From Polyangiaceae bacterium (GTDB lineage Bacteria; Myxococcota_A; Polyangia; Polyangiales; Polyangiaceae): a DNA stretch of 64,000 nt. The position numbers were made by a program, and so were the translations under genes. The notes beneath the pieces are model-generated. The model made no database searches, was not told the DNA's origin, and saw only the letters and a list, made by a program, of their open reading frames with translations. The stretch covers positions 1 through 64,000 of the forward strand of contig JANXOF010000045.1 of the NCBI GenBank assembly GCA_025353725.1, written 5' to 3'. Shown here piece after piece: positions 39,302-47,043 of the stretch (the stretch's first letter is position 1; the number at the start of each line of letters is the position of its first letter).

Positions 39302-39853
39302 CTATTGAACGATAGCTTCCTCGCACTTTGCCTTGTTCACCGTGCCTTCGATCCATGAGATGAGGCACTCAAAGCCGGGGTCCGTGCCGCGAAGCACCGG
39401 CCCGCCCTTGTGGCGCACCCCTCCACCTTCGATTCCGAGTGGCTTTTTTAGGAGCAAAAAGTCGGTAAAATCACCTTTGGTCACACGAGCCATGCTGATG
39501 TCCTCGGGTTCGAGGCCCACCGTGGCGTAGTAATTCTCGAGCAGCTCATCGGGCTGCGTAGCTCTGACGTCTCGGACGCCCTTGACAAGGTTCTTTCGAA
39601 GCCCGTTGGAACTGTAGAGTCGCAAAGGCCTGCCGACTTGCCCGTGGCAATCGAGGGAGCCGCAACGTTTTTCCATAAAGGTACTCACGCCTTGGTCGAT
39701 AAATTGAGCTTTGTCCGGTAGCGCGTTTGCAGAGACAGCTTGGCTGTCGATGGAAGAGCAACCGAGGGGAAGCGCGAGTCCAAGGAGCGCCGGGAGCAAG
39801 CCGAACGTTCGCTTGGGTGCAAGCCCGCTTCGGTGACCCTCACGGCGGTTCAT
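39302..39853 (-). CDS. Haem-binding lipoprotein with one CxxxxCH site
   Basis: A 183-residue secreted protein (start ATG 39853). The signal ends in LPLGC (Cys32). Residues 64-70 read CGSLDCH, a CxxxxCH pattern that can bind a c-type haem through a longer loop than CxxCH. The rest is helical with a Cys pair near the C-terminus (ECLISW, KCEEA). The start overlaps the stop of the upstream dihaem gene (TGATG), so the pair are translationally coupled. Confidence 0.75.
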   Translation of the reverse strand: MNRREGHRSGLAPKRTFGLLPALLGLALPLGCSSIDSQAVSANALPDKAQFIDQGVSTFMEKRCGSLDCHGQVGRPLRLYSSNGLRKNLVKGVRDVRATQPDELLENYYATVGLEPEDISMARVTKGDFTDFLLLKKPLGIEGGGVRHKGGPVLRGTDPGFECLISWIEGTVNKAKCEEAIVQ

Positions 39854-40401
39854 CACTTCGCGGCTCCGACGTAGATTTGGCCCACCGACGCGCGCGGGTC
39901 TTGGGAGGCGAAGGCAAGGGAGCTTGCAGCACTTGGCATATGGCATTCGTTGCACGACCCTTCGCGATTCACCGTGGTCGTCATCGGAATCACCTTCTTG
40001 TTGGCCACGAGGCCTACTCTGAAGGGAAAGGTGAGGTCGGGCCACTCCTCTTCGCGGACGAAGAAGTTACCTACGGAGTTCGTCTGGGTTTCGCGTTGCG
40101 AGCTCGCTGCATCAATGAACAATACACGCACGTCAGCCGCCCCCTTCGACTTGGCTTCGGAGGTCTCGAAGATCGTTCCGCCGATGACGAACTTCTTCGC
40201 GCTCGCAGGACCTCCGTCGGAATGGCAGAGTACGCACGGCTGGCCTGGCCGATGCTCTGGCCCGGGGCCACCTCCGACTTCGGTACCGAGGAGTTGAATC
40301 GAATGGTCTCTCACCGGATCGGTACACGAGGCTCCCGCGAGCGCGAGCGCGAGACATCCGAGCTGCGCGCGCTTACACATCGTAGACGGATAGGTTCGCA
40401 T
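39853..40401 (-). CDS. Dihaem cytochrome c lipoprotein
   Basis: A 182-residue protein with a signal peptide ending in GASC (lipobox) and two c-type haem sites: CVLCH (56-60) and CNECH (150-154). Between them lie beta-like segments (KKFVIGGTIFET, DVRVLFIDA, SVGNFFVREEEW) that resemble an Ig-like or carboxypeptidase-regulatory-like domain. It begins three bases after the stop of the putative barrel gene. Outer-membrane attachment facing the periplasm is inferred. Confidence 0.82.
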   Translation of the reverse strand: MRTYPSTMCKRAQLGCLALALAGASCTDPVRDHSIQLLGTEVGGGPGPEHRPGQPCVLCHSDGGPASAKKFVIGGTIFETSEAKSKGAADVRVLFIDAASSQRETQTNSVGNFFVREEEWPDLTFPFRVGLVANKKVIPMTTTVNREGSCNECHMPSAASSLAFASQDPRASVGQIYVGAAK

Positions 40402-40404
40402 GGT

Positions 40405-42180
40405 TTAAAAATCTGCCTCAAAGCCGAGCGTTCCGTACACCGCTGCGCGTGAGCGGATATAGAGCGACTTCAAATAGCGCGAGTACATAACCTCACCTGA
40501 AAGGATGACGGCGTACTGCGTTGACGCCCCTTCCGAGGTAAGAGCGATACGCATCCCACCGCCCGCTGTGACACTAAGCATCGGCGAAAGCTCTCGATCG
40601 CTCGTGCGAAATTGGAAAACGTCGAGCGTGCCGTCGGCGTTAATCGAGGCAGGATAGGCAAGTTTGTAAAAACTCGCGGCGGTCTGTGCGTGAACGCGCA
40701 GATGCGGCCAGACACGAAGATGAGCGCCGAGGTCGTGGAGGTACTTGACATCGGTCGTGCTGGCTTTGATGCCCCAGGAGTCCGAGTAGAGGCGCTCCTC
40801 GACGCGAACTGTCCCACTCCCCGTACGATGGTTGAGGCGGGCGCCGGCCGAAAAGCGATCGCGTTCCCGCGGAACCACCTCGCGCGAGCGCACGGGGAGT
40901 CGGTTCGCGTTGACGGCATCGACCGACTCTCCGGGCGTCACACGTGCCGCGATTTCAGGCGAAAACATCGGCACGTAGCGATACAGCTTGGCGTTCTCAC
41001 CGCGTTCGATTTGCGCTGTGACGCCAGTGACGAGCAGTGTGGTGGGGGAAAGTACGAGCGTAAGTCCCGCCTCGAATTCGTTCGTGGTGAGATTGCGCTC
41101 GAATTGACTGAACGGTGTATTCCGAATTCCAATGCGGTCCCGCGTGTAGTTGAACCCGATACGCGGAGTGACCATCTTCTCTCCGAGCTCGACGGAAAGA
41201 GCGCCGCCCCCGGTCATCGAAAGGTAGTCGGGCTCGCTGGAGACGTTTCCGTTTCCGTTGAGGCCTACGGGGCCGAGCTTGTAACCGCCACCAAGAGCGA
41301 CGGCATGCCTGACCTCTTTGTAGCTTCGCGAAGCTGACGAAACAATATCGGGTGAAGCGGCCGTGGTGAAGTCGACGAGGTACGAACCGCCGATGTTCCA
41401 GCCCTCGGTCGGCGAAACGATGGAGGCATTCATAGCAGGGGTCACGACGTGAACGTTGGTCGAGTCTGTATACGCCGATGTTTCCAAACCGACGTGCACG
41501 TTCGGTCGTGTCGACTTTCGTTCGACGCACGCGAGCTTTTCTTCGTACGAAGTCGCGCGCTGCAAGCATTCGACCTCGCTGCTCGTCGCGTTCGTCGGTT
41601 TCGGCACGATTTCGACCGTTTTGTCTTCGCCCTCTTTGAACGTAACACGCTCTTTGAAAAGGCTCCGTTCGCCCTTGTCGTCGCGTTCCGCGTCGATGAC
41701 GTGGTCGCCCGGGTCGACGGCGATGCGTTGTTTAAAGAGCGCTTTGCGCACCGGCACACCATCGAAGGTCACCTTCATCCCGGACGACGCGGCGGGTAGG
41801 AGAAGCTTCACGTGGGCGATTCGTGGGAGTAGCTCCGTGACGCGAGCGCGCGCCGATCGCTGCAGGTCTTCGTCCTCGTTGCGGATACCCGCGCCAAGTG
41901 CATCTTTGGCTCGCGTGAGCGCTTCGACGAGTCTCCCCGAAGCCGACAGGCACGACGCGAGGTGAAGCTTCACGTAGGCATGGTCTTCGAGCGCCAGCGA
42001 CGCTTGGTCCTTCTCGACGCAGAGTTCGAGATTGTTTGCCTTCTTCGCTTCGATGGCCGCCTTCGCGAGTTCGAGGGCGCGTGGGTTCGCCCAGCCGCGC
42101 GCCGCAGCGTGCGACGTTCGAGGTACGAGAGCGCAGGCGACGAGCGCCAAAGCCATGAACCACGCGCCGGGTTTCGTCAT
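40405..42180 (-). CDS. Putative outer-membrane barrel with N-terminal TPR/PEGA-like periplasmic part
   Basis: A 591-residue protein (ATG 42180, signal ending near SHAAA). The N-terminal ~200 residues are helical repeats (KAAIEAKKANNLELCVEKDQ, AYVKLHLASCLSASGR) and a PEGA-like strand segment. From about 240 the protein is a long series of alternating hydrophobic strands (for example YLSMTGGGALSVELGEKM, FEAGLTLVLSPTTLLVTGVTA, YAVILSGEVMYSRYLKSLYI), ending in a C-terminal Phe, typical of barrels such as DUF3570 proteins. Its direct operon partners are haem lipoproteins and a kinase, so a porin-cytochrome complex is one reading. Confidence 0.78.
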   Translation of the reverse strand: MTKPGAWFMALALVACALVPRTSHAAARGWANPRALELAKAAIEAKKANNLELCVEKDQASLALEDHAYVKLHLASCLSASGRLVEALTRAKDALGAGIRNEDEDLQRSARARVTELLPRIAHVKLLLPAASSGMKVTFDGVPVRKALFKQRIAVDPGDHVIDAERDDKGERSLFKERVTFKEGEDKTVEIVPKPTNATSSEVECLQRATSYEEKLACVERKSTRPNVHVGLETSAYTDSTNVHVVTPAMNASIVSPTEGWNIGGSYLVDFTTAASPDIVSSASRSYKEVRHAVALGGGYKLGPVGLNGNGNVSSEPDYLSMTGGGALSVELGEKMVTPRIGFNYTRDRIGIRNTPFSQFERNLTTNEFEAGLTLVLSPTTLLVTGVTAQIERGENAKLYRYVPMFSPEIAARVTPGESVDAVNANRLPVRSREVVPRERDRFSAGARLNHRTGSGTVRVEERLYSDSWGIKASTTDVKYLHDLGAHLRVWPHLRVHAQTAASFYKLAYPASINADGTLDVFQFRTSDRELSPMLSVTAGGGMRIALTSEGASTQYAVILSGEVMYSRYLKSLYIRSRAAVYGTLGFEADF

Positions 42181-42367
42181 CAGAGCGTCGCCATCCGCAG
42201 AACAAAAGAGAGCACGGAGCGAGGCTTCCGGATACGACGACAATGCGTCGTCTTACCCCACCGCTGACGCCCTCACGGTGTCGCTGGTTGTTGCCAAGGC
42301 GCGACCGTTGGCGCGGCCACCCGGGTCCGCTTCGCGCGCGACTCGACTCCGTGCTTAACTAGTGGCC

Positions 42368-42880
42368 ATGCCTTGCCGCCATCGGACGTCCAGGGTTGCG
42401 CTCTTCTCAAGCACCGCTTCGCTCGTGACGCTCGCGTTCGTTGCGTGCTCCGATGGTGATCCCAAATACGGACCCCCGGATGCCATCCGCGGACGCACAA
42501 TTAATTACGGCGTCGAGGTTCCCAAGGCCGACACGCTCGCGGACGGAGGAACTGGCTCCGGCGCCACGAAGACGCCTCAACAGCTATTCAATGATCTTTA
42601 TCTAACGATTACAGGGACCGGTGCGGGGACGAAGTGTACGCCGTGCCACGAGCCTGGAGGGATAGGCGTCACGCTCTTCGTCGGAACGAGCTCTTCTACC
42701 TCTTACGCAATTTTTAAGACGAACGGTTATCAGGATCTTGCGAAGGTGAATGCGTTCTACACGAAAGGTCAACACACGGGAAATCCGTTGACGCCAGCTC
42801 AGCAAGCGCTGGCCAAGGCCTGGTCCGTCGCTGAGGCCGCGGGCGGAACGCCGTCGCCGGTCGACGCGGGAGGCGGCTGA
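42368..42880 (+). CDS. Monohaem c-type lipoprotein
   Basis: A 170-residue protein (start ATG 42368; GTG at 42362 possible) with a signal peptide ending in FVAC and one CTPCH haem site near residue 92. Repeats of Gly/Thr separate the signal from the haem domain. It is divergent from the porin-haem operon with about 190 bases between, and likely serves the same electron-transfer function. Confidence 0.78.
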   Translation: MPCRHRTSRVALFSSTASLVTLAFVACSDGDPKYGPPDAIRGRTINYGVEVPKADTLADGGTGSGATKTPQQLFNDLYLTITGTGAGTKCTPCHEPGGIGVTLFVGTSSSTSYAIFKTNGYQDLAKVNAFYTKGQHTGNPLTPAQQALAKAWSVAEAAGGTPSPVDAGGG

Positions 42881-42885
42881 CACGG

Positions 42886-43347
42886 ATGGAATGGAAGCTC
42901 AAGGGCTGGAGCGACGTGACCCGCGACGAACTTTATGCCTTGATGGTTGCCCGGCAGCGGGTGTTCGTCGTGGAGCAAGCATGCGCGTACCTCGACGCTG
43001 ACGGGACCGACGCGCACGCGCTCCATCTTTGGGCGCATGACGACGCAGCTTCGGTGCTCGCTTACCTGCGCGTCTTCGCCCCGGGAGTGAAAGGGCTCGA
43101 AGCCAGTCTCGGGCGCGTGCTTACGACCGCCGCCGGTCGACAAAAGGGACTCGGCCGCAGTCTGATGCGACGCGGTATCGAGGTCGTCCGCGAGCGGTTT
43201 GGCGTCGTGCCGATTCGCATCAGCGCGCAGAAGTACCTCGAGCGATTCTATCGCGAGCTCGGTTTCATTGCGGAGGGGACGGATTATCTCGAAGACGGAA
43301 TCGTTCACGTGGCCATGGTGCGTCCCATCGGGGACACTCACGGTTGA
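42886..43347 (+). CDS. elaA: ElaA-like GNAT acetyltransferase
   Basis: A 153-residue GNAT protein: LYALMVARQRVFVVEQACAYLDADGTD, then LAYLRVFAPG and the acetyl-CoA loop GRVLTTAAGRQKGLGRSLMRRG, ending with YLERFYRELGFIAEG. This matches the ElaA family. The substrate is unknown. It starts five bases after the monohaem lipoprotein gene. Confidence 0.9.
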   Translation: MEWKLKGWSDVTRDELYALMVARQRVFVVEQACAYLDADGTDAHALHLWAHDDAASVLAYLRVFAPGVKGLEASLGRVLTTAAGRQKGLGRSLMRRGIEVVRERFGVVPIRISAQKYLERFYRELGFIAEGTDYLEDGIVHVAMVRPIGDTHG

Positions 43348-43426
43348 GCCGCTCGCGCGCCAAAGCTTGCGCGAACCCGCTAAACCGATTCACACTACGG
43401 GGCGGCAGGTGCGGTTCCGTCTTTTC

Positions 43427-43942
43427 ATGCGCGTCTTTTTGACGTTCGCGACGTTTGTGGCCGTGTGGTTGGCCGCCGGCCAAGCGGAGGCTTCGCGCGT
43501 GCCCCGTGCGTCGTTCGTGCCAGACACGTTCGCGTCTTCGGCGTCTTTCGGTGATGACGTGGTGGCCGCGAGCGTCGAGGGTCTTGGCGAAAACGGTGGC
43601 GAACGCGAGGTTCGCCTTGTCGGTGCGCCCCTCTGTGACGCGCGCGGAGCCACAAGGCTTGCCCCGCCCTCGCAGACGCAGGACGTCGAGGTCTCGGTCG
43701 AGTCCGGGCTGACGCTCGAGGACTGCTTGGGCGGTACGGCGACAGCGCGCTCAGGTCGCATCACGCCACGTCGCGTTCCTTGGCGCTTTGGGTCTTCTTC
43801 CGCGTTCCAAGGCCTCGCGCTTCTTCGCGCTGTCGTAAAGGTTTTGCCCTGTCGCTACACCCGGCTCGCCGCGCCGATAGCAGGGCGGTTCGAACAGCGC
43901 GCGGGGGTTCTCCGCTCGATCGAGCGTCCGCCGCGCGCCTGA
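43427..43942 (+). CDS. Secreted protein of unknown function
   Basis: A 171-residue protein with a signal peptide (VFLTFATFVAVWLAAGQAEA) and no recognised domain. The mature part has repeated acidic/valine strands and two Cys (LCDARG, LEDCLGG), and a basic C-terminus. The frame is open from 43199, but the ATG at 43427 gives the signal peptide. Coding potential becomes weaker after about 43770. Confidence 0.6.
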   Translation: MRVFLTFATFVAVWLAAGQAEASRVPRASFVPDTFASSASFGDDVVAASVEGLGENGGEREVRLVGAPLCDARGATRLAPPSQTQDVEVSVESGLTLEDCLGGTATARSGRITPRRVPWRFGSSSAFQGLALLRAVVKVLPCRYTRLAAPIAGRFEQRAGVLRSIERPPRA

Positions 43943-44060
43943 CGTTCTCCTCGCGAGAACACGCAGGTTCAAGGCGCGAGTGCGCGTGTGCGTTCGGGTG
44001 AACGCGCGTTGCGTGCTTTGCAGAATCGTCGCCGTTTCAAAAATCGAATAAGGAACCATC

Positions 44061-46073
44061 ATGGCCTCAGACAAGACTCACAAAAGCCACGCGGCCGATG
44101 TGCGCCCCTCGCCTTCCGAAGGCGGAGGCGTCAACACGGGCGTTGCTATCATTGGATTTTTACTGTGCTTTCTCGCGGGCGGCGCGGTCATGTGGGGCTA
44201 CGACAGCCACCGCATGAAGACCGCCGGCGGAATCACCGCCGATTCCGGCGGCCCCGCCTGGTCGGATTCGGATTCTCCGATTTCCGTCACGAGCCAAGAC
44301 CCCGTTTGGGGCAACCGAAGCGCCCCGGTGACGATCGTCACGTTCTCGGACTTCCAGTGCCCGTTCTGTTCCAAAGTCGAGCCTTCACTCGACCAAGTGA
44401 AAACGGCGTACGGCCCCGACAAGGTGCGCATCGTCTGGAAAAACCAGCCGCTTCCGATGCACGACAAGGCAAAGCCCGCAGGCGAAGCGGCCCAAGTCGT
44501 CTTTATGTTGAAGGGCTCCGATGCGTTCTGGAAGTTCCACGACACCGCCTTCAAAAACCAACAGCAGCTGTCACCCGAGAGCTACGAGAAGTGGGCCGTG
44601 GCGTCGGGCGTCGACCTCAACGCCTTCAAGGCGGCGATGGCCGCGCACAAGGGGGCGAAAAAGGTCGAGGACGACATGCAAGTCGCCAACAAGGCGGGGG
44701 CAAACGGTACGCCCGCGTTTCGCATCAACGGCGTGGAGCTCTCGGGCGCGCAGCCGTTCGAGAAGTTCAAAGAGACCATCGACAAGGAGCTCGGAAAGGC
44801 CGAAGCGAAGGTCAAGGCGGGAACGCCGAAAGACAAGATCTACGTCGCAATGTCGTCTGAAAACTTCAAAAACGCTCCTGCTAAAAAGGGCGAAGACGAA
44901 GAAGAGGGCGAGAAGGAAGACACGAAAACTGTCTGGCGTGTGCCCGTGGCCAATTCGCCGGTCTACGGCAAGGCTGACGCGCCCGTGACGATTATCGAGT
45001 TCTCGGACTTCCAGTGCCCCTACTGCAAGCGCGTGGGGCCGCAGATGCAGAAAATCAAAGAGACGTATGCCGACAAGGTTCGCATCGTCTGGAAGCACGC
45101 GCCGCTTCCGTTCCACCCGCGCGCCGAACCGGCGGCGGAGGTCTCGATCGAAGCGCGCATCCAAAAGGGCGACAAAGGCTTTTGGGATGCTCACGACAAG
45201 CTCTTCGAGTCGCAGCCGAAGCTCGACGACGCGGACTTGGAGAAAGTCGCGGCCGATCTCGGACTCGATGTCGGCAAGGTCAAAGCCGCGATTAAGGACA
45301 AGAAGCATAAGAAAGAAGTCGATGCCGACCTCGAGTTGGTTGAGGACGTCGCGGCTCAAGGTACGCCTCACTTCTTCGTGAACGGCCGGCGGCTCGTGGG
45401 TGCGCAGCCTTTTGAGAAGTTCCAAAAGATTATCGATGAAGAGCTGCAGAAGTTCGACGCCCAAAAGGGCAAGGTCGCGGCGAAGGATTATTACGCGTCG
45501 CTCATGAGAGACGCGAAGGGAGCGCCCGAGCCCGAGAAGAAGCAAGCACCGCCGGTTCCCGCGGGGAACGCGTTCAAGGGCGGAAAAGACGCTCGCGTCG
45601 TCATTCAGCAATGGAGCGACTACCAGTGCCCCTTCTGCTCGCGCGTTGAGCCGACGGTTAATGAGGTCCAAAAGGCCTATGGCGACAAGGTGAAAATCGT
45701 ATGGCGCGACAAGCCCCTTCCGATGCACTCCGATGCGCCGCTCGCCGCAGAAGCAGGCCGTGAAGCCCTCAAACAAAAGGGCTCGGATGGCTTTTGGAAG
45801 ATTCACAAGAAGATGTTCGAAAATCAGCAAAAGTTGAAGCGCGAAGATCTCGAGAGCTATGCCAAAGAGATCGGCCTTGACATGGATAAGTTCAAAGCTG
45901 CACTCGATAACCGCACTCACAAGGCGGCTGTCGAAGCCGATGACAAGGCGGGCACAGACATCGGCATTAGCGGTACCCCCGCATTCCTGATTAACGGGTA
46001 CTACATAAGCGGCGCTCAGCCGTTCCCGAAGTTCAAGAAGCTGATTGACCGCGCGATGGCCGAAGGCAAGTAA
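44061..46073 (+). CDS. Membrane-anchored protein with three tandem DsbA-like domains
   Basis: A 670-residue protein with a transmembrane anchor near 27-47 and three DsbA/thioredoxin-4 domains. Each has a CPxC active site in the VTxxxFSDFQCP context: CPFC (100-103), CPYC (319-322) and CPFC (523-526). Each ends with the cis-Pro element (GTPAFRINGVELSGAQPFEKF, GTPHFFVNGRRLVGAQPFEKF, GTPAFLINGYYISGAQPFPKF in outline). Linkers of about 25-70 Lys/Glu-rich residues separate the domains. Such enzymes exchange disulfides in the periplasm. Three in one chain is rare. A perfect-looking terminator follows. A paralog lies 1 kb downstream. Confidence 0.92.
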   Translation: MASDKTHKSHAADVRPSPSEGGGVNTGVAIIGFLLCFLAGGAVMWGYDSHRMKTAGGITADSGGPAWSDSDSPISVTSQDPVWGNRSAPVTIVTFSDFQCPFCSKVEPSLDQVKTAYGPDKVRIVWKNQPLPMHDKAKPAGEAAQVVFMLKGSDAFWKFHDTAFKNQQQLSPESYEKWAVASGVDLNAFKAAMAAHKGAKKVEDDMQVANKAGANGTPAFRINGVELSGAQPFEKFKETIDKELGKAEAKVKAGTPKDKIYVAMSSENFKNAPAKKGEDEEEGEKEDTKTVWRVPVANSPVYGKADAPVTIIEFSDFQCPYCKRVGPQMQKIKETYADKVRIVWKHAPLPFHPRAEPAAEVSIEARIQKGDKGFWDAHDKLFESQPKLDDADLEKVAADLGLDVGKVKAAIKDKKHKKEVDADLELVEDVAAQGTPHFFVNGRRLVGAQPFEKFQKIIDEELQKFDAQKGKVAAKDYYASLMRDAKGAPEPEKKQAPPVPAGNAFKGGKDARVVIQQWSDYQCPFCSRVEPTVNEVQKAYGDKVKIVWRDKPLPMHSDAPLAAEAGREALKQKGSDGFWKIHKKMFENQQKLKREDLESYAKEIGLDMDKFKAALDNRTHKAAVEADDKAGTDIGISGTPAFLINGYYISGAQPFPKFKKLIDRAMAEGK

Positions 46074-46076
46074 GCC

Positions 46077-46100
46077 GCTCGCTCGCTCGCTCGCTCGCTC
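46077..46100. repeat. GCTC tetranucleotide repeat
   Basis: Five to six copies of GCTC/CGCT follow the triple-DsbA stop. A simple sequence repeat, no coding role. Confidence 0.85.
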
Positions 46101-46151
46101 ACGCGCGCGTCGTGCGCTGCGCATGAGCGGCGCTGCACGCGCGTGAACCTC

Positions 46152-46187
46152 GAAAAGCCTCTTCTCCATTTGGAGAAGGGGCTTTTC
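46152..46187 (+). terminator. Strong 16-bp hairpin after the triple-DsbA gene
   Basis: GAAAAGCC with CTTCTCC pairs with GGAGAAG and GGCTTTTC around an ATTT loop, one G-T wobble in an otherwise complete 16-bp stem. It lies 78 bases after the stop. Confidence 0.8.
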
Positions 46188-46283
46188 GCTGTCCCAAGCT
46201 TTGCTCCTTTCCGACCCGCGCGCTTCGTTTCGAGCGTCGCCTCTTTTTAGCCGACTGCAAAAGCGCTAGCATCAGCCAAAACG

Positions 46284-46973
46284 ATGGTTGGAAATGCGGA
46301 CGCCCCGGTCTCACGGCTAAAGCCTGGGGCACTGAACTATGAACGCCCTGAGCTCGATAGCCACTTCTGGGTAAAAGACGATATTCTCGAGAATCCGCTC
46401 GAGGTCACGCAACGCTGCCTCAGCCAAGATCGCTGGATTCTCGGTACGCCGTACCGTGAAGAGAGCTGGCCAGGCATGCGTGCGCCCGGCGCACTCCTCC
46501 CGGAGGAACTCGCCCGAGTCGAAGCGTGGGTTATCAAAAAGCTTGGGCTTTTGGCCTTGAGTGCGCCGTCGGGGGCGCTGTCTCACAATCACGTTCAACT
46601 CGTCGGCGGTGGCGAATCCAGCGCGCGGCCGCACGTCGACTCACGAGCGCTCTGCGACCTTGCCGGCGTTCTGTATCTGCACCCGTTTCCGGCGACCAAA
46701 CACTCGGGAACATCGTTCTTTCGGCTTCGACTGCCTGACGGAACACTTGACGGTAACGTCTGCCCGCCGCCCTACAATGGGTTGCACGAAGCGCTCGGCG
46801 TCCGGAAGGTACCCATTCACGCATGGGTCGAGGAAGTCGAAGTCCCGAATGTGTTCAATCGCCTTGTCGTCTATCGTCCCGACATCGTGCATTCCGCCAC
46901 GTCTTACTTCGGCTCCGAGCACGCACAAAAGCGACTCACCGCGGTATTTTTCTGGAAAGTCACGCGCGCCTGA
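46284..46973 (+). CDS. 2-oxoglutarate/Fe(II) oxygenase-like protein (DUF6445 type)
   Basis: A 229-residue cytosolic protein with the His-x-Asp...His metal triad: HVD at 117-119 (ARPHVDSRAL) and His203 in PDIVHSATSYF, followed by Arg217 (QKRLTAVFFW) in the place of the 2-oxoglutarate-binding Arg. The Pro/Ser-rich segment and YLHPFPATKHSGTSFF fit a double-stranded beta-helix. I recall the DUF6445 family as similar. The substrate is unknown. The gene lies between the two triple-DsbA paralogs, 96 bases after the hairpin. Confidence 0.72.
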   Translation: MVGNADAPVSRLKPGALNYERPELDSHFWVKDDILENPLEVTQRCLSQDRWILGTPYREESWPGMRAPGALLPEELARVEAWVIKKLGLLALSAPSGALSHNHVQLVGGGESSARPHVDSRALCDLAGVLYLHPFPATKHSGTSFFRLRLPDGTLDGNVCPPPYNGLHEALGVRKVPIHAWVEEVEVPNVFNRLVVYRPDIVHSATSYFGSEHAQKRLTAVFFWKVTRA

Positions 46974-47043
46974 CGGGCCAAACGCCAAGGCGATAAGGGT
47001 CGCACCACGGCGGAAGGCGGGGTAGAAACTCGACTTACTACCC

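Noticed and set aside
44571-46169. 532-codon antisense frame over the triple-DsbA gene
   Set aside because: Leu/Arg-rich reflection of Lys/Glu-rich coding sequence; three CPxC domains are on the plus strand.
46152-46187. Strong hairpin considered as a small RNA
   Set aside because: Position just after a stop codon and its long stem fit a terminator better.
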